64,000 bases of DNA from Streptomyces albus subsp. albus (GCF_000725885.1 NZ_JODR01000007.1:191701-255700); one strand, 5' to 3'; shown: positions 52,142-61,378, numbered from the stretch's first letter. Numbers and translations are program-made. The notes: a model not told the origin generated them from the letters alone.

Positions 52142-55100
52142 TCAGGAGGCGGAGGCCTCCGCCATTTCGCGGGGTTCCGTGGCGGCCGTCCCCTCGGGGG
52201 GCGTGCCCCTCCGCTTCGCGGCCCGCTTCTCCTTCCGCAGCTCGATCATGGTGTACAGCGTGGGCACCAGCAGCAGGGTGAGCAGGGTCGAGGTGACCAG
52301 CCCGCCGATGACGACGACGGCCAGCGGCTGCGAGATGAAGCCGCCGTCCCCGGTGACGGCGAGCGCCATCGGGGTAAGGGCGCAGATCGTCGCGAGGGCG
52401 GTCATCAGGATGGGCCGCAGCCGGTGCCGGCCGCCCTCGATGACGGCTTCGACGACGCCGTAGCCCTGCCGCCGGTACTGGTTGATGAGGTCGATCAGCA
52501 CGATGGCGTTGGTGACCACGATGCCGATCAGCATCAGCATGCCGATCATCGCGGGCACGCCCAGCGGGGTGCCGGTGACGACGAGCAGCCCGAGGGCGCC
52601 GGTGGCGGCGAACGGGATGGAGACCAGCAGGATCAGCGGCTGGATGAGCGAGCGGAACGTCGCCACCAGCAGCATGAAGACGATCGCGATGGCCGCGAGC
52701 ATGGCGAGGCCGAGCGCGGTGAACGCCTCGTCCTGGTCCTGGGAGAGGCCGCCGATCTCGGCGGTGGCACCCGCGGGCAGGTCCAGGGAGTCGACGGCGG
52801 ACTGGAGCTGGGCGCTGACGGCGCCGGTGTTGTCCCCGGTCGGCTTGGCCGTGATCGTCGCGGCGCGGGCGCCATCGATGCGGGTGAGCTGGACGGGTCC
52901 GTCCACGGTCCGCACGTCGGCGATCTTGCCGAGGGTGGCCTTGCCGACGGGCAGCTTCTTGAGTTCGGCGACGGTCTCGGCCGGCTGCGGGGAGCGGACG
53001 ACGACGTCGCGTTCGGTGTTGTCGAGGACGGCCTTGCCGGACGGGGTGCCGGCGACGGCCTGGGCGACGAGCTGGCCGAGGGCGGCGTCGTCGAGGCCGT
53101 AGCGGGCCGCGGCGGGCTTGGCCTTGACCAGGATGCGCGGCACGGACTGGGCCAGGTCGGACTGGACGTCGGTGACGTCGTCGAGACCGGCGACCTTGGC
53201 GCGGACCTTCTCGGCGGCCTTCTTGAGGACATCCTCGTCGCCGGCCTTGACGACGACGCTCAGATCCTGGCTGCCGAAGCCGTCGCCGGCGCTGACGGTG
53301 GTCTCGCCGATGCCGGAGCCGAGGGCGTCGAGGCCGTCGTGCACGGCGTCCTCGACCTTGGCACTGTCGGCGGACTCCTTGAGCTTGATCTGGTAGGTGG
53401 CCTGGTTGGCGTCGGTGCCGCCGCCGAAGGCGGCCATCAGTCCCGCCGAGCCGACGGTGACCTGGTAGTCCTCGATCCCGTCGATGTCCGCGAGCATCTT
53501 CTCGACGCGCTTGGCCTGCTTGTCGGCCGCCTTCAGGCTGCTGCCGGGCGGCAGTTCCTGCTTGACGGACAGCTGCTGGGTCTCGCCCTGGTCGAAGAAG
53601 TTGGTCTTGAGCAGGGGTGCCATGCCGAAGGTGGCGACGAGCACGACGACGGCGATGAGGAGGCTCAAGAGGCGGCGCCGGGTGGCGAACCGCAGCACCG
53701 GCACATAGATCCGCTGGAGCCGGCCGCGGGACTCCTTCTCCTCGGACTTGCGCCGCTGCTCCTCGGGGTCGAGCCCGGCCAGCTCCTTGGGGGCGCGCAG
53801 GAACCAGTACGACAGCACCGGCACGACCGTCAGCGACACCAGCAAGGAGGCGAGGAGGGCGACGGTGATGGTGAGCGAGAAGCCTCCGAAGAGGGCGCCG
53901 ACCATACCGCCGACGAACGCCATCGGCAGGAAGACCGCGACGGTGGTCAGGGTCGAGGAGGTGATGGCGCCGGCGACTTCCTTGACGGCGTCGAGGATGG
54001 CGGTGGTGCGTTCCTTGCCGTAGCCCAGGTGCCGTTTGATGTTCTCCAGGACGACGATGGAGTCGTCCACGACGCGGCCGATGGCGATGGTCAGCGCCCC
54101 GAGGGTGAGCATGTTGAGGGAGAGGTCCTGCGTCCACAGCACGATCAGCGTCAGGACGACGGACAGCGGGATGGACACGGCCGTCACCAGGGTGGAGCGC
54201 AGCGACAGCAGGAAGACGAGGATGACGACGACGGCGAAGACGAGGCCGAGCATGCCCTCGGTGGTCAGCGAGCTGATGGACTCGGAGACCTGCGGGCCCT
54301 GGTCGGCGACCACGGTCAGCTCGGCGCCCTTGCCCAGGTCCTCGCGCAGCTGCGGCAGCTTGTCCTTGACGGCTTCGGAGATGTCGACGGCGCTGCCGTC
54401 GTTGTCCATGGTGACGGCGACGGACAGGCTGCGCTGACCGTTGGTGCGGGTGATCGAGGTGGCCTTCTTCGGGCTCTCCTCCACGGTGGCGACGTCACCG
54501 ACGCGTACCGGCTGAGCACCGCCCTTGCCGGGGAGGGCCAGCTCCTCGACGTCCTTGAGCGAGGTGAAGCCGTCACCGACCTGCACGGTACGGCTCTTGC
54601 CGTTCTCGTCGAACGCGCCGGCGGGTACCGAGGCGCCGCCCGCCTGGAGGGCCTTGGTCAGATCCGCGGGGCTGACGCCGGCGGCGGCGAGCTTCTTGGC
54701 GTCGGGGGTGACGGCGACCTGGAGCTCCTGGACTCCGTCGACGGTCACCTGGCTGACACCGTCGATGTCCTTGAGGACGGGCACCACGGAGGTGTCGAGC
54801 GCGTCGGCGAGCGCCTGCTGGTCCTTGCCCTTCGCGGAGGCGGCGAGGACGACGGTGGGGATGTCGTCGGTACCGCCGGAGACGATCTGCGGGTCGACGC
54901 CGTCGGGCAGTTTGGCGCGGGCCCGGTTGACCGCCTGCTCGACGTCGGCGACGGTCTGCTCGGAGCCGTCGCCGTAGTCGAACTGCGCCATGACGACGGC
55001 GGAGCCCTCGCTGGCCGTCGAGTTGACGCCGGTGACGCCGTCGACGCCCTGGATGGTCTCTTCCAGCGGTTCGACGACCTGCTTCTCCACCACGTCGGGG

Positions 55101-55267
55101 GAGGCGCCCTGGTACGGCGCGATGACCGAGACCATGGGCAGGTCGATGGAGGGCAGCAGCTGCTGTTTGAGCTGCGGGACGGCTATGGCGCCGAAGACGA
55201 CGGCGACGAGCGCCATCAGACCTATCAGGCCACGTTGGACGAGGCTGAGGCGGGACAGCCAGGACAT
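52142..55267 (-). CDS. RND-superfamily efflux transporter (AcrB/SwrC type)
   Basis: 1041 residues with the two-fold RND plan: an N-terminal helix, large periplasmic-type loop, six helices, then the same again. EETIQGVDGVTGVNSTASEGS and GRVVDDSIVVLENIKRHL (proton-relay Asp pair) are AcrB-type signatures; TNAIVLIDLINQYRR marks helix 11. In Gram-positive bacteria such proteins (for example SwrC) work without an outer-membrane partner. No membrane-fusion protein gene adjoins. It is downstream of a histidine kinase/regulator pair on the same strand, the likely control. Confidence 0.93.
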   Translation of the reverse strand: MSWLSRLSLVQRGLIGLMALVAVVFGAIAVPQLKQQLLPSIDLPMVSVIAPYQGASPDVVEKQVVEPLEETIQGVDGVTGVNSTASEGSAVVMAQFDYGDGSEQTVADVEQAVNRARAKLPDGVDPQIVSGGTDDIPTVVLAASAKGKDQQALADALDTSVVPVLKDIDGVSQVTVDGVQELQVAVTPDAKKLAAAGVSPADLTKALQAGGASVPAGAFDENGKSRTVQVGDGFTSLKDVEELALPGKGGAQPVRVGDVATVEESPKKATSITRTNGQRSLSVAVTMDNDGSAVDISEAVKDKLPQLREDLGKGAELTVVADQGPQVSESISSLTTEGMLGLVFAVVVILVFLLSLRSTLVTAVSIPLSVVLTLIVLWTQDLSLNMLTLGALTIAIGRVVDDSIVVLENIKRHLGYGKERTTAILDAVKEVAGAITSSTLTTVAVFLPMAFVGGMVGALFGGFSLTITVALLASLLVSLTVVPVLSYWFLRAPKELAGLDPEEQRRKSEEKESRGRLQRIYVPVLRFATRRRLLSLLIAVVVLVATFGMAPLLKTNFFDQGETQQLSVKQELPPGSSLKAADKQAKRVEKMLADIDGIEDYQVTVGSAGLMAAFGGGTDANQATYQIKLKESADSAKVEDAVHDGLDALGSGIGETTVSAGDGFGSQDLSVVVKAGDEDVLKKAAEKVRAKVAGLDDVTDVQSDLAQSVPRILVKAKPAAARYGLDDAALGQLVAQAVAGTPSGKAVLDNTERDVVVRSPQPAETVAELKKLPVGKATLGKIADVRTVDGPVQLTRIDGARAATITAKPTGDNTGAVSAQLQSAVDSLDLPAGATAEIGGLSQDQDEAFTALGLAMLAAIAIVFMLLVATFRSLIQPLILLVSIPFAATGALGLLVVTGTPLGVPAMIGMLMLIGIVVTNAIVLIDLINQYRRQGYGVVEAVIEGGRHRLRPILMTALATICALTPMALAVTGDGGFISQPLAVVVIGGLVTSTLLTLLLVPTLYTMIELRKEKRAAKRRGTPPEGTAATEPREMAEASAS

Positions 55268-55494
55268 GGTTGCCGGGTCTCTCTCTCGGGAAAGGGTGGA
55301 GCTGGTGCCGCCGTACGGGCAGACACCCGGTGCCGTTTACACCCTCACCCATGTGGGGGGCGGATGTGTCCCCCGCAAGTCCCCTTCTGCGGCCCGGCGC
55401 GTACTCCGGGCGCAGTACGCGCCTGTCCTCCGGGCGGTGACCGCCCCCGGACGGTCCGGACCGCCCGGCTCGGCTTCGGCCCGGCGCCCGCGGC

Positions 55495-56184
55495 TCACTC
55501 CCGTCCGGAGGGCCGCACCAGCCCGCTCTCGTACGCGGCCACCACCAGCTGCGCCCGGTCGCGGGCACCCAGTTTGGCCATCGTCCGGTTGACGTGGGTC
55601 TTTATCGTCAGCGGGCTGACGTCGAGCCGCTGGGCGATCTCGTCGTTGGACAGTCCCGCCGCCACCCGGGTCAGCACCTCGCGTTCGCGGGCGGTCAGCG
55701 CGGCGAGCCGGTCGGAGGCGGCCGGGTCCCGGTCGCTGCCCGCCCCGGCGCCGTCGCCCTGTGCCAGGAACCTGGCGATGAGGCCCTTGGTGGCCGCCGG
55801 GGACAGCAGAGCCTCGCCCTTGGCCGCGGTGCGGATGGCGGCCAGCAGCTCGCCCGGCTCGGCGCCCTTGCCGAGGAAGCCGCTGGCCCCGGCACGCAGC
55901 GCGCCGACCACGTACTCGTCCACCTCGAAGGTGGTCAGGATGACGACCTTGACGTCGGTCAGCTCCGGATCGGTGCTGATCATCCGGGTGGCGGCCAGTC
56001 CGTCGGTGCCGGGCATGCGGATGTCCATCAGCACCACGTCGGCGCCCCGCTCGCGCACCAGCGCCACCGCCTCCCGGCCGTCCGCCGCCTCCCCGACCAC
56101 CTCCATGTCGGCCTCGGAGTCCACCAGCACCCGGAAGGCGCTGCGCAACAGGGCCTGGTCGTCGGCGAGTACGACGCGGATCAT
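55495..56184 (-). CDS. NarL/LuxR-family response regulator (efflux-linked)
   Basis: 229 residues: receiver with DDQ near 8-10 and phosphoacceptor Asp54 (VVLMDIRMPG), then LuxR-type HTH (LTAREREVLTRVAAGLSNDEIA, TIKTHVNRTMAKL). Its ATG overlaps the kinase stop (ATGA). The next gene downstream encodes the RND pump, 227 bases away, which makes control of efflux the likely role. A Gly/Asp-rich linker of about 25 residues separates the domains. Confidence 0.93.
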   Translation of the reverse strand: MIRVVLADDQALLRSAFRVLVDSEADMEVVGEAADGREAVALVRERGADVVLMDIRMPGTDGLAATRMISTDPELTDVKVVILTTFEVDEYVVGALRAGASGFLGKGAEPGELLAAIRTAAKGEALLSPAATKGLIARFLAQGDGAGAGSDRDPAASDRLAALTAREREVLTRVAAGLSNDEIAQRLDVSPLTIKTHVNRTMAKLGARDRAQLVVAAYESGLVRPSGRE

Positions 56185-57509
56185 GCGGTGGTCTCCTTGC
56201 GGGCGGAGGACGTGCTGAGCGGCAACCGTACGTGCACCTGGAAGCCGCCGCCGGGCAGCGGCCCGGTCTCGCACCGGCCGTGCAGCGCCGCCGCGCGCTC
56301 CCGCATGCCGACCAGACCGTGCCCGCCGTGGTCGCCGTCACCGGCCGCCACGGCGCTGCCGTCGTCGGTGTCGCCGTCGTCGTGGGGTTCGGGGCCGCCG
56401 CCTCCGTCCGGGCCGCCGCCCGCGCCGTCGTCCACGACGCGGATGTCGAGTACGGGCCCGTCCCGCCGGATGTGCACCTCGGCGTGGGTGCCGCGCCCGG
56501 CGTGCTTCTGCACGTTGGTGAGGGCCTCCTGGACGACGCGGTAGGCGGTCAGGTCCACGGCCGAGGAGAGGTTCCCGGCCTGCGCGTCCAGTGCCGGGGC
56601 GGCCACGGAGACGGACAGCCCGGCGTGCCGGAACCCGGCCACCAGATCGTCCAGCACCTCCAGTCCGGGCGCCGGCTCGGTGGGCGCGGCGCTCTCCCCC
56701 GACTGACGCAGCAGCCCCACGGTGGTCTGGAGCTCCGCCAGCGCGTGCCGGCTGGCCTCACGGACGTGGGCGAGGGCCTGTTTGGCCTGGTCGGGCCGCT
56801 GGTCCATGACGTGCGAGGCGACGCCGGCCTGCACGTTGACCAGTGCGATGTGGTGGGCGACCACGTCGTGGAGTTCCCGGGCGATGCGCATCCGCTCCTC
56901 CGCGACCCGGCGCCGCGCCTCCTCCTCGCGGGTGCGTTCGGCCCGCTCGGCGCGCTCGCGGATCGCGGCGACGAACGCCCGCCGGTTGCGGACGGCCTCC
57001 CCCACCGCGGCGGCCAGCGCCGTCCAGGCGAGGATGCCCAGGTTCTCCTGCGCGTACCAGGGGCGGGCGCCGAAGAGCATGGCCGTGCCGGTGAGCGAGC
57101 CGACGGTGAGCCCTCCCACCCACCAGCTGGTGCGGCGGCCGGTGGTGTTGCTGACCGTGTACAGGGCGATGACGGGCGCCACCACCAGCGAGGCCTGGCG
57201 GTCGGAGCCGGCGGCCGGGCCGGGGCTGCCGACGACGAGCGCCACGACGGAGATCAGCCCGGTGCCCAGCAGCACCGGGAAGGGGGCTCGGCGGCGCAGT
57301 GCGAGCGCCGCGCAGGAGAGCGCGGCCAGCAGCGCCGTGGTGGCGGTGACGTCGCGCTCGGCGAACTGGGGCCGGCCGTCCGGTCCGTGCGGTTCGGTGG
57401 CGGCGCCGAGGAGGATGCAGCAGAAGGCCCCCGCCGCGATGAGGGCGTCGACCGCGTAGGGGTGTGCGCGCAGGCGTTCGCGGATCTCGCACAGTGTCAC
57501 GGCAGGCAC
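56181..57509 (-). CDS. Sensor histidine kinase (HisKA_3, DesK-like)
   Basis: 442 residues. Four to six hydrophobic segments fill residues 20-170, with little extracytoplasmic sequence, so the signal may be in the membrane. His214 in RELHDVVAHH is the phosphorylation site; NVQKHAG and the ATP lid (LVGMRERAAALHGR) follow, interrupted by a Gly/Asp-rich insertion (GAGGGPDGGGGPEPHDDGDT). Chosen start GTG 57509; an in-frame GTG at 57500 lies 7 bases after TACGGT and could begin a leaderless mRNA. Confidence 0.92.
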   Translation of the reverse strand: MPAVTLCEIRERLRAHPYAVDALIAAGAFCCILLGAATEPHGPDGRPQFAERDVTATTALLAALSCAALALRRRAPFPVLLGTGLISVVALVVGSPGPAAGSDRQASLVVAPVIALYTVSNTTGRRTSWWVGGLTVGSLTGTAMLFGARPWYAQENLGILAWTALAAAVGEAVRNRRAFVAAIRERAERAERTREEEARRRVAEERMRIARELHDVVAHHIALVNVQAGVASHVMDQRPDQAKQALAHVREASRHALAELQTTVGLLRQSGESAAPTEPAPGLEVLDDLVAGFRHAGLSVSVAAPALDAQAGNLSSAVDLTAYRVVQEALTNVQKHAGRGTHAEVHIRRDGPVLDIRVVDDGAGGGPDGGGGPEPHDDGDTDDGSAVAAGDGDHGGHGLVGMRERAAALHGRCETGPLPGGGFQVHVRLPLSTSSARKETTA

Positions 57510-57664
57510 CGTATGACCGGCTCTCCAGATCTGCTCTTGTGGGGCGGCCCGCGCCCCGCGGCGGCCCGCGCGGGGACCGCGACCCGGACCTCGGGCCCAG
57601 GGTGGGGCCGGGCTCGGGGACAGGGCCGGGAACGGGCCGAGACCGGGAAGGGCGGCGCCGGGGG

Positions 57665-57943
57665 TCAGCCGGGGATGAGTCCGTCGTCGCCCAGCATGGC
57701 CCGTACCTCCTCCAGACCGGCGTCCGGTGCCGGCAGGATCAGCTCCGAGGGCTCCAGCGCGTCGTCGGGCAGCGGACTGCCCATACGGCGGACGGCATCC
57801 AGCAGGGCGGCGAGGGTGCGGCGGAAGCCGGCCTCGTCACCGTTCTCCATCTCCTCCAGGAGCTCGTCGTCCAGCCTGTTCAGCTCGACGAAATGGCTGT
57901 CGTCCAGCTTGACCTGGCCTTCGCCCATGATCCGCACGATCAT
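57665..57943 (-). CDS. PspA-associated protein PspAA
   Basis: 92 acidic residues, MIVRIMGEGQVKLDDSH at the start and RRMGSPLPDDALEPSELILPAPDAGLEEVRAML near the end, the pattern of the PspAA companion of PspA. It follows pspA by 45 bases and is probably co-transcribed. In actinobacteria this pair responds to membrane stress. No catalytic residues are expected. ATG 57943. Confidence 0.88.
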   Translation of the reverse strand: MIVRIMGEGQVKLDDSHFVELNRLDDELLEEMENGDEAGFRRTLAALLDAVRRMGSPLPDDALEPSELILPAPDAGLEEVRAMLGDDGLIPG

Positions 57944-57988
57944 GCCGCTCTCCTCCTCGGGGTGCGGGGGATGCCGCTCACCCCCGGC

Positions 57989-58783
57989 TCACTCCTTGTT
58001 GAACCGGGGCGTGTCCTGCTGCTGGGCGTTGCCGGTCTGCTCCTGGCCGCCCTCGATGGCCTGCTGTCCGGCGCCGCTGCCGCCCGCCAGCTCGGCCTTC
58101 ATCCGCTGGAGCTCCAGCTCCACGTCGCTGCCGCCCGAGAGGCGGTCCAGCTCCGCGGTGATGTCGTCCTTGGCCATCCCCGTGGGGTCGTCCAGCGCCC
58201 CGGAGGCCAGCAGCTCGTCGATGGCGCCCGAGCGGGCCTGGAGCTGGGCCGTCTTGTCCTCGGCACGCTGGATGGCCATGCCGACGTCGCCCATCTCCTC
58301 GGAGATCCCGGAGAACGCCTCGCCGATCCGGGTCTGCGCCTGGGCGGCGGTGTAGGTGGCCTTGATCGTCTCCTTCTTGGTGCGGAACGCGTCCACCTTC
58401 GCCTGGAGCCGCTGCGCGGCCAGCGTCAGCTTCTCCTCCTCGCCCTGGAGGGTCTGGTGCTGCCCCTCCAGGTCCGTGACCTGCTGCTGGAGGGCGGCCT
58501 TCCGGGAGAGCGCCTCACGGGCCAGGTCCTCACGGCCGAGGGCGAGCGCCTTCTTGCCCTGCTCCTCCAGCTTCGAGGTCTGCCCCCGCAACTGGGTCAT
58601 CTGGAGCTCCAGGCGCTTGCGGGAGGTCGCGACGTCGGCGACGCCCCTGCGGACCTTCTGCAGCAGCTCCAGTTGCTTCTGGTAGGAGTAGTCCAGCGTC
58701 TCGCGCGGGTCCTCAGCCCGGTCCAGGGCCTTGTTGGCCTTCGCGCGGAAGATCATCCCCATACGCTTCATGACACCGCTCAT
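57989..58783 (-). CDS. pspA: PspA/IM30-family membrane-stress protein
   Basis: 264 residues almost entirely helical and coiled coil: MIFRAKANKALDRAEDPRETLDYSYQ at the N-terminus, then long Gln/Glu/Lys/Arg heptads, ending in a Gly/Gln-rich tail. The PspA/IM30/Vipp1 family forms ESCRT-III-like assemblies that protect damaged membranes. ATG 58783 is used; upstream in-frame GTG or ATG codons would add an atypical extension. The divergent neighbour is a membrane protein with a short promoter gap of 239 bases. Confidence 0.93.
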   Translation of the reverse strand: MSGVMKRMGMIFRAKANKALDRAEDPRETLDYSYQKQLELLQKVRRGVADVATSRKRLELQMTQLRGQTSKLEEQGKKALALGREDLAREALSRKAALQQQVTDLEGQHQTLQGEEEKLTLAAQRLQAKVDAFRTKKETIKATYTAAQAQTRIGEAFSGISEEMGDVGMAIQRAEDKTAQLQARSGAIDELLASGALDDPTGMAKDDITAELDRLSGGSDVELELQRMKAELAGGSGAGQQAIEGGQEQTGNAQQQDTPRFNKE

Positions 58784-59022
58784 GGGCCTCGCGCGCCCCC
58801 TTCGTAACGGACTCAAGCCCTCGGCACATCTACTGGACCCCAGCCTACGGGGCCCTCTTCCATTACCGCACTGTTCGGGCGCGGATGCGCTCCTCCTGGA
58901 GGACGATCAGACGCGTGTTCTCTCCGGCGCAGGGAGTAGGTACCGCTCCGGGGCGCCAGGCCGGTACCCCGGCATTCCCCCACGGGCTGGGGGCACCACA
59001 CCGCACACCGTACTCTTGAGGT

Positions 59023-59619
59023 GTGTTCCGTAGCCGTTCGAAAGCAGGGCAGGCCGTGAAGCCCCAGGTGAACACGGCCGAGCCGAGACAGCCCCGCGAC
59101 CCGCAGGCGCCCAAGGGGCGCCCCACCCCCAAGCGCAACGAAGCGCGTGGGCCGCGTCGCACCATGGCCAGCAAGCCGATGACCCGCAAGGAGGCGGTCA
59201 AGCGCCAGCGTGAGGCCCGCCGGGCCGACATGGCCAGGCAGCGTGAGGCGCTGGCCAGCGGTGACGAGCGCTATCTGCCCGCCCGCGACAAGGGTCCGGT
59301 GCGGCGGCTGGCCCGCGACTTCGTGGACGCGCGCTACAGCGTGGCGGAGTTCTTCCTCCCCATGGCCGTGATCATCCTGGTGCTGAGCATGCTCCCGTCG
59401 ATGCAGCTCAAGAACATCTCGCTGCTGCTGTGGCTCGTGGTGATCCTGCTGATCGTCATCGACTCGATCGGCATCTCCGTACGGCTGAAGAAGAAGATCC
59501 GCGAGCGCTACCCGGACGAGAACCGCCGGGGCGCCATCGCCTACGCGCTGATGCGGACCCTCCAGATGCGCCGCATGCGCCTGCCCAAGCCGCAGGTCGC
59601 CCGCGGCGAGAAGCCCTGA
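59023..59619 (+). CDS. DUF3043-family membrane protein
   Basis: 198 residues: a basic, Pro/Arg/Lys-rich cytoplasmic N-terminus (to about 100), two adjacent hydrophobic segments (AEFFLPMAVIILVLSMLP and KNISLLLWLVVILLIVI) and a basic tail (RLKKKIRERYPDENRRGAIAYAL). Conserved in actinomycetes next to pspA; function unknown. GTG 59023 lies 6 bases after TACTCT, so its mRNA may be leaderless. Its TGA overlaps the start of the methyltransferase gene. Confidence 0.85.
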   Translation: MFRSRSKAGQAVKPQVNTAEPRQPRDPQAPKGRPTPKRNEARGPRRTMASKPMTRKEAVKRQREARRADMARQREALASGDERYLPARDKGPVRRLARDFVDARYSVAEFFLPMAVIILVLSMLPSMQLKNISLLLWLVVILLIVIDSIGISVRLKKKIRERYPDENRRGAIAYALMRTLQMRRMRLPKPQVARGEKP

Positions 59620-60425
59620 TCCGGCAGGAGCTGGTCGCCCGCCAGCTCGAGGAGCGCATCGCCGCGCACTTCGAGGTGGGGCGCCGGCTGCGCGTGCTGG
59701 ACGTCGGGCTGTCGGACGGTGCGCAGGCACTGCGGCTGGCCCGCTGGGGACACGAGGTGACCGGCCTGGAGGCCGATCCGCAGAAGCTGGCGGCGGTCGA
59801 CGCCGCCCTGGAACAGGAACCGGAAGGCATACGGGCACGCTTCCGGGCGCTGGCCGGCAGCGGCCAGGACACCGGCGCCCACTTCCTGCCGGGCGCCTTC
59901 GACGTCGTGCTCTGCCACGACGTGCTGGACCAGGCGCGGGACCCCGACAGCACCCTGGCCGGGCTCGCCCGGGTGCTGGACGACGGCGGTCTGCTCTCGC
60001 TGGTGATCCCCAACGTGACGGCCCGCGCCATGCGGCCCGGGCTGGCCGGGGACTGGCAGACCGCGCGGGCCGCGCTGACCGCCGAGCCCGCCGAGGGGGA
60101 GCGCTTCCTGCGGCTGGAGACGCTGACGTCGTTCCTGTCCCGGATCGGGGTGCCCATGGAGCGCTGGTACGGCGTGGGTGTCTTCGGTGCGGGCGGCGCC
60201 CCCACCGGTGCCGCGAGCGCTGCCGGTGGCGCGAGCACTGCCGGTGGCGCCGAGACCGCCGAGGCCCCGGACGGTACGGATACGGCGCAGGCTGCGCACA
60301 CGGCGGACACCGCGAACCCGGACACCGTGGACGAGGCCGCCGTGGACGCGGAGGAGCGCGCCGGCCGCCTCGACCCCTACCGGGGCGTGGCCCCCTCGCT
60401 GCACCTGTTCGGGGTACGCAGCTGA
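59616..60425 (+). CDS. Class I SAM-dependent methyltransferase with apparent CTG start
   Basis: 269 residues. LRVLDVGLSDGAQALRLA near 27-44 is the SAM-binding motif I with an acidic residue in GLEAD, and FDVVLCHDVLDQARDPDSTLAGLARVLDDGG follows. The C-terminal third has an unusual Ala/Gly/Thr-rich insertion (about 190-235) before DPYRGVAPSLHLFGVR. No ATG, GTG or TTG is found before motif I except an internal GTG that would cut the first helix; CTG 59616 overlaps the upstream TGA as CTGA and the next residues (IRQELVARQLEE) match where homologues begin. Substrate unknown. Confidence 0.82.
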   Translation: MIRQELVARQLEERIAAHFEVGRRLRVLDVGLSDGAQALRLARWGHEVTGLEADPQKLAAVDAALEQEPEGIRARFRALAGSGQDTGAHFLPGAFDVVLCHDVLDQARDPDSTLAGLARVLDDGGLLSLVIPNVTARAMRPGLAGDWQTARAALTAEPAEGERFLRLETLTSFLSRIGVPMERWYGVGVFGAGGAPTGAASAAGGASTAGGAETAEAPDGTDTAQAAHTADTANPDTVDEAAVDAEERAGRLDPYRGVAPSLHLFGVRS

Positions 60426-60513
60426 CCACGGCGCCCGGTCACCGCCGGGCGCCGTACCGGCACCGGAACGGCGGGCGGGCAGCGGGCCCGCCCGCCCCGG
60501 GGCGCCGAGCCGG

Positions 60514-60951
60514 TCAGGAGGCGGGTGGCCGGAACTCCGGGGGGTCGCGGAGCTCTATGTCGGCGACGTCGATGCCGTGCTCACGAGCCAGGTGGGCCAG
60601 CGTCTCGGCCCGGGCCCGCTCGGGCGCCTCCGTGTCGATGAAGGCGCCCAGCCACTCCCCCGTCCGGCGGTTGCAGGCCAGCCGCCGGGACGCGGCGGCG
60701 GTGGAGATGGTGCCCGTCTCGGCCACGGCGAAGTCCGTGCCGATGAGCGCCTTGGCGACGTGCGCCGCGCACGCGTCCATGAAACGGGGGCTGGGACGCT
60801 CGTCCCCGCCGTGGAAGAACGCCTCGATCGTCTCGGGGCCGCGGACGGACCGCTCCGCGTAGATCCCCGCCGTTTTCAGTGCCGCCAGGGTCCGGTCCCG
60901 TTTGCCGGCCGGGCCCCGCAGGACCACGTAAACCGCGCCACGTACGTTCAT
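60514..60951 (-). CDS. Uncharacterised actinomycete protein
   Basis: 145 residues with no motif I recognise. It has a beta-rich start (RGAVYVVLRGPAGKRDR), alternating charged and Ala-rich helices, and RRTGEWLGAFIDTEAPERARAETLAHLA near the end; no membrane segment or signal. ATG 60951 gives the MNVRGAVYVV start; in-frame upstream starts lack support. The distance to the methyltransferase gene on the other strand is 88 bases. Confidence 0.65.
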   Translation of the reverse strand: MNVRGAVYVVLRGPAGKRDRTLAALKTAGIYAERSVRGPETIEAFFHGGDERPSPRFMDACAAHVAKALIGTDFAVAETGTISTAAASRRLACNRRTGEWLGAFIDTEAPERARAETLAHLAREHGIDVADIELRDPPEFRPPAS

Positions 60952-61042
60952 GCCCTCCGAGGGTAGCGGTTCGCCGCGCCACAACGTCCTGTGCGCTCAC
61001 GGCAGTTGGGGCCGCGCCCCGCCACCCCGGGCGAGCGGGCCG

Positions 61043-61285
61043 TCAGTCGGCGGCGGGCTGCTCCTCCTGCTCGCCGCCCCCGGTGGCCTCGTGCAGACTC
61101 ATCGGGCCGTAGACGGTGCTGCCGTCCTCCTGGAGCGTCACCTGATCGGTGCCTCCCTCCAGCAGCTCCCGCCACACCTCGCCCAGCCACGACTCGGCGT
61201 CCGACTGGGTGGGGAACTCCTCGGGCTGGACCGCCGGTTCCGTCTCCGTACCGTCCGCCTTCTCGAACCGCCACGTCCACGCCAT
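61043..61285 (-). CDS. Small conserved acidic protein
   Basis: 80 residues, MAWTWRFEKADGTETEPAVQ at the N-terminus, QSDAESWLGEVWRELLEGGTDQVTLQEDG in the middle, acidic tail. This small protein is found widely in streptomycetes as I recall; the Trp-rich start and Glu/Gln-rich body suggest a compact alpha-beta fold. Function unknown. ATG 61285; an ATG 12 bases earlier is in frame. Confidence 0.75.
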   Translation of the reverse strand: MAWTWRFEKADGTETEPAVQPEEFPTQSDAESWLGEVWRELLEGGTDQVTLQEDGSTVYGPMSLHEATGGGEQEEQPAAD

Positions 61286-61378
61286 CGAAGCCTCCACAAG
61301 CTCGGCAGTTGCTCCCGGAAGCGTAGTTCCCGGTGTCCCCTGTGCGCACCAGGCGACAGGTCACGAGACGATCGGAGG

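Noticed and set aside
52001..56218. Very long open frame on the plus strand (about 1405 codons)
   Set aside because: Antisense to the RND transporter and response regulator; Gly/Asp/Val-rich composition with no domain, a shadow of GC-rich third positions.
61286..61378. Possible cobalamin riboswitch upstream of cobU
   Set aside because: The 93-base gap is too short for the aptamer and has no B12-box; none is seen before cobT either.
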